From NCBI GenBank assembly GCA_041946685.1, contig JBHGAV010000014.1:1-64000 (forward strand): a stretch of 64,000 bases of DNA, in the 5' to 3' direction. Positions 57,576-64,000 of the stretch are shown piece after piece. The notes under the pieces were generated by a model. The model saw only the letters and a program-made list of their open reading frames with translations, had not been told where the DNA came from and ran no database searches. How positions within the stretch are numbered: position 1 is the stretch's first letter; each line of letters opens with the position of its first letter. The DNA is from JBHGAV01 sp041946685 (GTDB taxonomy: Bacteria; Acidobacteriota; Terriglobia; Bryobacterales; Bryobacteraceae). The translations under genes were made by a program, and so were the position numbers.

Positions 57576-60500
57576 TCAGAACAGTAGCCGCAGCGCGAGC
57601 TGTATCAATCTCGGCTGATTGATTTGACGAGTGATGTATCCCGTAGTGGGATTTGCCGCCGTGGTCACCCCCGTGTTCGGCAATCCGAACTGCACCCGGT
57701 TGAACAAGTTGAAGATCTCTCCCCGGAACTCCAGGTTGAATCGCTCGGTGATCGAGGTCTTCTTCAACAGTGAGAAATCGAAGTTGTTGATGCCGTGCCC
57801 GCGGAGAGAGGGATGGGTGGCGCTGAGGTTTCCCAGCGTATAGGCAGCCGGAACGGAGAAGCACGAAGCTTTGAACCACCCGTACAGCCGCGATTGGGCC
57901 GAGCCGCTGACCTTAGGATCACAACCGGGCACCACGTTGGGCCGCAGCCCAAGACCAAAGCTGCTGGCGTTGTTCGGGGTTGCGCTCAACGCCAGCGGAT
58001 AGCCCATCTGGAATGTGCTCGCGCCGCTCACGCTCCAGCCGGAAGTGAACCTCTGCACGGCCGCGTTACCGCCGTTGAGGAACTTCTGACCCTTGCCGAT
58101 CGGAATATCGACCGTATAGCCGACCGTCAGCCGTTGGCGCGAATCGAACCCGAGCAACGACTTCTCCGCACGCAGATTGGCAGGATTCTGATAGGTGTTG
58201 CCGGAACCCAAACCGGAATCCAGCCACTCCGTTAAGGAACCGCTATTGCCTAGCAGCTTAGAGAAGGTGTAAGCCGCCAGAACGGTTCCACCCCTCGAAA
58301 ACCGCTTCTCACCCTTCACCTGCAACGCATGGTACGTGTTGTGGCCAACACCACCTCCGCCTATTGCGACGCCCGTATATTGCGGGAAAGGCCGAAGGAG
58401 CTGCCCCCGAGTTACCGTCGGCTGTGAAAGCGTTCCGGTTTTAACCAGACCGTAGAAGGGGTTGGGTACCAGGCTGTTCAGGTCGGCCCCGAGGGACAGG
58501 TATTGAACCGGCAGAGCATTAATCTGATAGGTACCGTACGTACCCGACGGCAGGTTAACTCCGCTGTTTCCCGCGTAAGCTGCCTCCAAAGCCACATCGC
58601 CCCACAGCTGGCGCTGCACCGCAAAGTTCCACTGCGATTGGTACGGATAGGGAGCACGCTTATACGGCATGCTGCTCAGTGAGCCGCCGACCAGCACGGT
58701 CTGAGCTTGTTCTCGAGGCATGTTTCCCGGGGCCAACGTGAAGCCGTTCGGATACGGATCGCTGATCGGGTCCCACGGCGTGACGCCGTTGTCCTTGGTG
58801 GGCACCCACGGGGTGGCGATGGAACCAAGCGGCATCGCCCACGGCGCCACGCTGAATCGAAGCGTGGACGGAAGATAATAGATGCCCGCTCCGGCTCGCA
58901 CCACCGTTTTGTCGTTCAGCCGGTAAGCGAGACCCAATCGGGGAGCGAAGAGATCGAAGTGCTCGTCCGTGACGCCTTTCTGGGGATGCTGGGGACTCAG
59001 AACGAAATCCAGCGCGCCCCTGACCGGCTGGCCATTGACCGAAATTGAAGTCGTCGCGGGATTGATCGCAGAAGGGTTAAACGAAGCGATGCGGTTGTAT
59101 CGCTCCCTCCAGACACCCGGGATCTCCCATCGGACCCCGGCCGTCACAGTGAGCTTCCTGGTGGCCTGCCAGGTATCCTGGGCGTAGTACCCCTGATAGT
59201 GCATGGATTCGAATGGCCGCGCGAACGCGCTCACGCTGCCACTGTTCCCAAAGCCTAGCAGCATCGAGGCCAAGGCGTTGCCGCTGGTGCCCGGGTTCAG
59301 CGCATTCTGGGACGTGATGGCGGCCGTGAAAGCGAACGAGCCGCCGTCGAAAGTCTGGTAGTAGGTGTTCTGCATGAGCCGCCAGTCGGCGCCGAACTTC
59401 AACGTATGCTTTCCCCGCACCCAGCTCAGGTTCGGCGTCAACAGATAGTCGTTTTCGGCAGACAGGATATGGAGACCGCTCACGGTCTGGTATCCGCTGA
59501 TGCTGATGGACGGAATCGAAGTGCCCGGCCCGCTGTGAATGATGGGCAACATGGTGTCCATGTATTTCGGGAACCCGAACGTCTGATTGAGGTTGATTCC
59601 CTCATAATATGGCCGCCGCCCATAGGGGAAGCGAACATACGACGCTCGTACATCCAGAATCATAGTCGGGCTAAGCATATAAGTAGACCCTGCCAGAAGT
59701 TGGGTAGTCGTGAAGTACTCTGGAGAGTAAGGGTCGTTCGCATAGATCCCGTTGCCGAAGGGCATGAACGGCATGGACTCCGACGACCAGCGCGAATACC
59801 TTCCGAACACCCGCAGTTTGTCGGACACAGTATGATCGAGTCGGAAGTTGATCTGATCGTTCTGTCCGCCCTGAAGCGCAGGCACACTGAAGTTAAGAAG
59901 ATGGGTGTATTGTTGCCCCTCGCCGGTGGGCTTGGCAATCAGCGGGAAATCAAGCAGCTTCTTGGAAACCGGGTTGAAACGGCCGGCCGGGACTTGATTG
60001 CCGGGGAAGACCTGACGCTGAATCGTCTGGCCGGAAACACACGCGGCGTTGCTGCCCGTTCCACACTGCGTCAGGGGATCGTAAATGGGGAGCATGACGT
60101 TCGAAGCGTTCCTGTATCCCGAGAAATCCCCGTTATACATTTCCGGAAGCGGCACGGTTACCGGGCCATAGGCGGAACCCTTGCGGAAGCGATAGCCTTC
60201 CCAAGCGGCGAAGAAGAACAGCGCATTCCTCTTAATGGGCCCCCCGCCGGTGAGACCATACTGGTTCTGCTTGAATGGGTCCTTTCCGGTGCGGTTGGCG
60301 TTCGCGAAGAAGCCGTTCGCATTCAGCACGGTGTTGCGGAAATACTCATATGCGCTGCCATGAAATTCGTTGGTGCCCGACCTCGAAGAGATGTTCATGA
60401 CACCGCCCGAGTAGCGGCCATATTCGGCGCTGTTGCTGTTGGTCTGCACTCGGAACTCGGCGACTGCGTCCGGGCTCGGCACCATGTTGACAAGATTGCC

Positions 60501-61154
60501 CAGGACGGAATTGGCCGGAACGCCGTCGTAGTACACCGCGCCCTGGTTCGCTTGGCCGCCCCCGATCTGGTAGTTGCCGGCTGCGAATATGTTCTTTCCG
60601 GTGAGCGCGTTCCCGTCGGTGGTGCCCTGCGGCACCACGCCCGGCACCAGCGCCGTGAGGTTCATGATGTTGCGGCCGTTCATCGGCAACTCCTCAACGG
60701 CACGGGTGTTGACGACTTGACTCAGGTTGGTGTTTTCTGTCTGGAGCAACGGCGCGACGCCCTGTACTTCAATGGTCTGGGTCACCTCGCCGATCTGCAT
60801 CAAGATGTCCGCGCGGATCGCGCCGGACACGGTTACCTGGACGTTCTCTCGGGTGGCCTTCTTAAAGCCCGCTTGTTCCACTTCCACCCGGTACATTCCG
60901 GGAACGAGGTTGAGAAACTGATAGTCGCCTGCCGCCCCGGTCTTGGCTTGACGCCGCTCGCCGGTTCCGGTGTTGGTCAGCATGACAGCCGCGCCGGCCA
61001 ACGCACCACCTGACTGATCGGAAATGGTGCCGACGACGGATCCGTAGAACTGCTGGCCGTACGAAGTAACAGTGAGAATCGGGATTACAGCGAGGCCAAT
61101 TCCGATCCCCAAGAAGAGCAGCGCCCTCGCGGACGCCTTCAAGTCTCCTGTCAT
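57576..61154 (-). CDS. Oar-like TonB-dependent receptor-type protein (paralogue)
   Basis: 1192 residues from the ATG at 61154, behind GGAGGG. Domain order and most sequence match the protein at 41704-45273: MTGDLKASARALLFLGIGIG start, GTISDQSGGALAGAAVMLTNTGTGERRQAKTGAAGDYQFLNLVPG regulatory domain, plug segment TRAVEELPMNGRNIMNLTALVPGV, barrel end RLIQLALRLLF. The N-terminal Met-Thr-Gly-Asp-Leu-Lys start is shared by both. The two genes are about 12 kb apart and in the same orientation, so they probably arose by duplication of a receptor-containing cassette. Confidence 0.88.
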   Translation of the reverse strand: MTGDLKASARALLFLGIGIGLAVIPILTVTSYGQQFYGSVVGTISDQSGGALAGAAVMLTNTGTGERRQAKTGAAGDYQFLNLVPGMYRVEVEQAGFKKATRENVQVTVSGAIRADILMQIGEVTQTIEVQGVAPLLQTENTNLSQVVNTRAVEELPMNGRNIMNLTALVPGVVPQGTTDGNALTGKNIFAAGNYQIGGGQANQGAVYYDGVPANSVLGNLVNMVPSPDAVAEFRVQTNSNSAEYGRYSGGVMNISSRSGTNEFHGSAYEYFRNTVLNANGFFANANRTGKDPFKQNQYGLTGGGPIKRNALFFFAAWEGYRFRKGSAYGPVTVPLPEMYNGDFSGYRNASNVMLPIYDPLTQCGTGSNAACVSGQTIQRQVFPGNQVPAGRFNPVSKKLLDFPLIAKPTGEGQQYTHLLNFSVPALQGGQNDQINFRLDHTVSDKLRVFGRYSRWSSESMPFMPFGNGIYANDPYSPEYFTTTQLLAGSTYMLSPTMILDVRASYVRFPYGRRPYYEGINLNQTFGFPKYMDTMLPIIHSGPGTSIPSISISGYQTVSGLHILSAENDYLLTPNLSWVRGKHTLKFGADWRLMQNTYYQTFDGGSFAFTAAITSQNALNPGTSGNALASMLLGFGNSGSVSAFARPFESMHYQGYYAQDTWQATRKLTVTAGVRWEIPGVWRERYNRIASFNPSAINPATTSISVNGQPVRGALDFVLSPQHPQKGVTDEHFDLFAPRLGLAYRLNDKTVVRAGAGIYYLPSTLRFSVAPWAMPLGSIATPWVPTKDNGVTPWDPISDPYPNGFTLAPGNMPREQAQTVLVGGSLSSMPYKRAPYPYQSQWNFAVQRQLWGDVALEAAYAGNSGVNLPSGTYGTYQINALPVQYLSLGADLNSLVPNPFYGLVKTGTLSQPTVTRGQLLRPFPQYTGVAIGGGGVGHNTYHALQVKGEKRFSRGGTVLAAYTFSKLLGNSGSLTEWLDSGLGSGNTYQNPANLRAEKSLLGFDSRQRLTVGYTVDIPIGKGQKFLNGGNAAVQRFTSGWSVSGASTFQMGYPLALSATPNNASSFGLGLRPNVVPGCDPKVSGSAQSRLYGWFKASCFSVPAAYTLGNLSATHPSLRGHGINNFDFSLLKKTSITERFNLEFRGEIFNLFNRVQFGLPNTGVTTAANPTTGYITRQINQPRLIQLALRLLF

Positions 61155-61272
61155 TGGAGTCCCTCCAGTAGATAACTTGACGAACAGCCGCCCTGGCTTG
61201 CAGCCGGCGAATCCCCTCACCGCTCTCTTTTCCTACCAGCCGTGCGGCAGGTCGGCCCCTAATGGCGGGTAT

Positions 61273-61318
61273 ATTATAGACGCCGCCGTTCCCAAGGTCA
61301 AGGCCAGGACGGTCCTGG
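61273..61318 (-). promoter_or_regulatory. strong promoter with upstream palindrome for the receptor gene
   Basis: On the minus strand TTGACC (61301-61296), a 17-bp spacer and TATAAT (61278-61273) form a near-consensus sigma-70 promoter. Directly upstream lies the inverted repeat CCAGGA-CGG-TCCTGG (61304-61318). The leader to the ATG at 61154 is about 110 bases. The remainder of 61155-61476 contains no gene. The layout is shared with 45392-45444. Confidence 0.75.
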
Positions 61319-61476
61319 AGAGAGACTTCGCAAGCGGGAAAGCACCCAGCTAAGCGGATCGAAGGGAGGAGCACCGGGGCGGCCTGCCTGGTCTTGACGG
61401 TGATGCCGTCATTTCTTCTGGATCTCGACGTGTCGGCTGGCTTGAAGGCGAACCTTCTTCACCACTCGCACCGAAT

Positions 61477-63123
61477 CTATCGCTCAAGCTTGCCGAGCAG
61501 ATCCTGCGCTTCCGGAAATTCCGGCCGGAGCCTCAGAGCCTCCTTCAATTCCCGTACGGCGTCCCCCCGCTTCCCTTGCGCGGATAATGCGAAGCCCAAG
61601 CCATAGCGGCCTTCGGCGGAATTCGGCTGGTAGCGCACCACATCGCGGAATATCGGAATCGCCTCACCAGTCCTGTCCAGATTTAAGAGAGCGAATCCCA
61701 TCCCGATGAGCGCGGGAACATCGTACGGATTACCCCGGAGCGCTTCGCTAAACTCCTTTATTCCCTGGCTGTATTTCCCTTGCTGGATCAGGGCAATGGC
61801 GAAGTTGCGGCGTAGGATAACGTCTTGGGGGCTTAGGTCGATGGATCGCCGAAAATGGGTGGCCGCCTCCTCGTACCTGCCGGCTCTGTCGAGGACCTGG
61901 CCAAGTTTGTTGTGCGCCACGGGGTCGTTGGGATTGTCCTTCAATGCCGCTTCGTAAAGGGAGACCGCCTCTGCGGCGTCCCCCTTCGCATCGGCGACCA
62001 AGCCAAGAGAGCGGCGGCCGTCGGCGGAATTGGCGTGCGGACGCAACAGGGCGTAGAGCCTGTCAAGGGCTGCACCCGGCCTGGGTGCTGCGACGAAGTC
62101 ATTGGTGAAAGTCCACAAAGGCGTCAGATCGTCCGGCCTGAGCCGGACGTACTCCCCCATCTGTGTCAGCGCCTCATCGACCGCGTCGGGCTTGTCTCCG
62201 AAGAAGATAAGCAGCGTCCGCGCGAGGAAGCTCCGGGCGTCAGGATCCTTGGGGTCGGCCGAGGCCGCCCGGCGCGCCACCTGAATCGCCCGGTCGGGCT
62301 GTCTCGACCGGCTCAACCGGCCGGCGTATTTGAGAAGACGAGTGGGAGAGTAACTCAGATCGGTAAGCTGTTCGTCCAAGGGATCGTCCGGAGGCGGCAC
62401 AGCAGTCAGGTCGGCCAGCGCGGCGCGCCGTTGTGCATCCGCCGCGTTGCCCGCCTGCCCCAGCGCTTCGTAGGCCTGCTGCAGCAAGCCGTAAAGCGGG
62501 CGCAAACGCGGATTGGCTTGTGCCAGGGGAACGCAGTACTCGACCACACGGCTCCACTCCCGGCGGCGCGCGGCCACGCGGGCGAGTCCGAAGGCGGCTT
62601 GTACAGAAGCGCTGCCCTCCGGAACGTGCGCCACCTTCTCGTAGTAGCGCGCCGCCTCGTCCAGCCTGTCCATCTTGAACGAAGCGTCGGCCAGCTTCAG
62701 CAGACTGATGGCGTGATCGGGCTTGAGCCGCAGCGTCTGCTCCAGCAGCCTGAGCTGCTCCTGCTGGTTCCCGTTCTCCTCCTCCAGAAACGCCTGGCAA
62801 TACACCCACTGCCAGTCGCCGGGCGCCAGCCGCGCGGCGATCCGATACGCACGGGCGGCCTGCTCCGGAAACAGGTTCGCGTGGTACGCCATCCCGAGTC
62901 TGCCCATCGCTTCCGCCGATCCAGGCCGGCGCCGCGCCTCCCGGTCCGCGCTCTTAAGCGCATCGCGAAGACTCGGGTTGAGTGATCCCAACGGCGGCAG
63001 CTTCGGGTAGTCCTGGGGCACATTCGACGGCAGCAGCACAGGCGCCAGCAGCCACGCGGCCACGCCGAGCGCCACGGCCAGGGCCCCGGTCTTCAGCAGC
63101 GACAGTCTGTCCGCGCCCGGCAT
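61477..63123 (-). CDS. membrane-anchored TPR protein (paralogue 2)
   Basis: 548 residues, starting MPGADRLSLLKTGALAVALGVAAWLLAPVLLPSNVP like its paralogue at 55680-57326, followed by about a dozen TPR units to the C-terminal LRLRPEFPEAQDLLGKLER. It lies 6 bp downstream of the FG-GAP gene stop and 322 bp upstream of the receptor start, so the order FG-GAP, TPR, receptor, TPR is on one strand. It serves as the intact reference for the pseudogene at 51476-51715. Confidence 0.88.
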   Translation of the reverse strand: MPGADRLSLLKTGALAVALGVAAWLLAPVLLPSNVPQDYPKLPPLGSLNPSLRDALKSADREARRRPGSAEAMGRLGMAYHANLFPEQAARAYRIAARLAPGDWQWVYCQAFLEEENGNQQEQLRLLEQTLRLKPDHAISLLKLADASFKMDRLDEAARYYEKVAHVPEGSASVQAAFGLARVAARRREWSRVVEYCVPLAQANPRLRPLYGLLQQAYEALGQAGNAADAQRRAALADLTAVPPPDDPLDEQLTDLSYSPTRLLKYAGRLSRSRQPDRAIQVARRAASADPKDPDARSFLARTLLIFFGDKPDAVDEALTQMGEYVRLRPDDLTPLWTFTNDFVAAPRPGAALDRLYALLRPHANSADGRRSLGLVADAKGDAAEAVSLYEAALKDNPNDPVAHNKLGQVLDRAGRYEEAATHFRRSIDLSPQDVILRRNFAIALIQQGKYSQGIKEFSEALRGNPYDVPALIGMGFALLNLDRTGEAIPIFRDVVRYQPNSAEGRYGLGFALSAQGKRGDAVRELKEALRLRPEFPEAQDLLGKLER

Positions 63124-63129
63124 CGCCGT

Positions 63130-64000
63130 CTATCGTCCGCCCCAGTGATTCAACCAGAGCACAACCCGGCCGTCATCGGTGAGCGGATGATACACATTCA
63201 TCCGCACCGAAACCAGATCGGGCTTCCCATCCCTATTCATGTCCGCCGCCTCCAGGCTGATCAGATGCGTCGGTGAGTGGCTGATGTCCCGCTGGGTGAA
63301 CCTCATTTTGCCGTCGTTCTCAAACCAGACGATGCTCTGCGCGTCCGGCTGCTCCCAGAAGTTGTAGCAGCTCACGGCCGCCACGTCCAGATCTCCGTCG
63401 CCGTCCAGGTCCGCCGCCACCGCTCCGCTGGCCCCCAGAAAACGGCCGATGGTGTGATGGATGAACTTGAAGTCGCCCTGGTTCTCGAGCCACTGCACGC
63501 TGTGCCAGGGGCGCGGGCGCGGCGGCAGGTAGTCAAAGGCATCGCCATTGGTGAAGAGGATGTCGACCCGTCCATCCTGGTTCAAGTCCGTCAGGCGCAT
63601 GCCGCTGCTGCCGTAGTCTTCGTTCGTGCTGCCCCAGACCAGGTGCGACTTGAAGTTTCCGCGCCCGTCATTCTCGAAGACGTAGATCTCCTCCCACTCC
63701 TGGCTGATCAGGCTGACGAAATCCACGTCGCCGTCGTTGTCGATATCCACGGGAATCGTGTGAATCGCGCCGGAGAGGCTTTGCAGGATGTGCGACCGGA
63801 ACTGCCAGTTGCCCAGATTCTCCATCCAGCGGGTTTCGCCGTCGTCATAGCCGAACTGCCCCACCACCAGATCCGGCCGGCCGTCGCCGTTGAAATCGGC
63901 GGCGCGAACGTCGGTGACCCTGGCAATGTGGTCCACGATGGTGCGCGGCGTGAAATTCTGCTTGCCGTCATTCTCCAAAATGACCACCGAGCCGATCTTG
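63130..64000 (-). CDS. FG-GAP/VCBS repeat protein, 5' end beyond the window
   Basis: At least 290 residues; the frame is open to the right edge. Repeated calcium-loop motifs DFNGDGRPDLVVG, DIDNDGDVDFVS, DLNQDGRVDILF, DLDGDGDLDVAA and DMNRDGKPDLVS mark FG-GAP/VCBS beta-propeller-type repeats. These are usually extracellular, binding glycan or protein. It ends WLNHWGGR six bases before the TPR gene start, so the two are probably cotranscribed. The signal peptide and the N-terminal part are not in the window. Confidence 0.88.
   Translation of the reverse strand, partial: KIGSVVILENDGKQNFTPRTIVDHIARVTDVRAADFNGDGRPDLVVGQFGYDDGETRWMENLGNWQFRSHILQSLSGAIHTIPVDIDNDGDVDFVSLISQEWEEIYVFENDGRGNFKSHLVWGSTNEDYGSSGMRLTDLNQDGRVDILFTNGDAFDYLPPRPRPWHSVQWLENQGDFKFIHHTIGRFLGASGAVAADLDGDGDLDVAAVSCYNFWEQPDAQSIVWFENDGKMRFTQRDISHSPTHLISLEAADMNRDGKPDLVSVRMNVYHPLTDDGRVVLWLNHWGGR

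Noticed and set aside
59406..61013. Plus-strand open frame of 535 codons
   Set aside because: Antisense to the receptor barrel; no domain and atypical composition.

Overview
The window is high-GC bacterial chromosome, most likely from an Acidobacteriota of the Bryobacter/Solibacter type (order Bryobacterales). The lineage call is inference from gene content: an acidobacterial duplicated orphan permease (ADOP), three very large Oar-like outer-membrane receptors with carboxypeptidase-regulatory domains, a one-TM regulator with the KERTIG-VFGR N-terminal domain, FG-GAP/VCBS proteins, Tat-exported Gfo/Idh/MocA oxidoreductases and a DUF1080-type domain.

Region 1 (1-10347) is an integrative element in the 3' end of a tRNA-Leu(GAG) gene. 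A 25-bp direct repeat marks attL (30-54) and attR (10323-10347). Next to the tRNA lie a tyrosine integrase and a small HTH/excisionase-like gene. The element also carries a Mu F-like minor head protein fragment, a terminase-small-subunit-like HTH protein, a sigma-70-type factor, a sigma region-4-like protein, a replication-initiator-like protein with iteron-like repeats inside its gene, a ribbon-helix-helix-like protein, a methyltransferase fused to an unknown domain, and several unrecognised small genes. No capsid, portal, large terminase or conjugation gene is visible, so it looks like a phage satellite or a strongly reduced prophage. The att core lies inside the integrase reading frame, so the integrase C-terminus differs between the integrated and the circular form.

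Region 2 (10378-23049) is housekeeping: a lipoprotein, purE, an ABC-2 exporter pair, a YjbQ-type protein, small conserved genes, a KDPG-type aldolase, an MsbA-like exporter, and a compact run yicC-gmk-rpoZ-coaBC-UDG-tmk-holB with overlapping or nearly touching reading frames.

Region 3 (23077-27566, minus strand) holds a TolC-like protein, a MacB-type permease without an ATPase gene beside it, a TPR protein and a polytopic membrane protein. Region 4 (27574-32654) is an operon for aromatic 2-oxo acid metabolism: iorA, iorB, a phenylacetate-CoA-ligase-type enzyme, an ACT-domain protein and an aminotransferase. It is followed by an alginate-export-type porin and a right-handed beta-helix protein (32663-35959), then a processive family-2 glycosyltransferase, small genes and two Tat-exported oxidoreductases (to 41603).

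Region 5 (41704-64000) is a polymer/solute uptake and surface region. It has three Oar-like receptors (two are close paralogues that share promoter architecture and a 3' hairpin), two full-length paralogous TPR proteins plus a deleted TPR pseudogene, two FG-GAP proteins, a membrane-bound regulator divergent from one receptor, and the ADOP permease. The arrangement suggests a duplicating receptor-TPR cassette.
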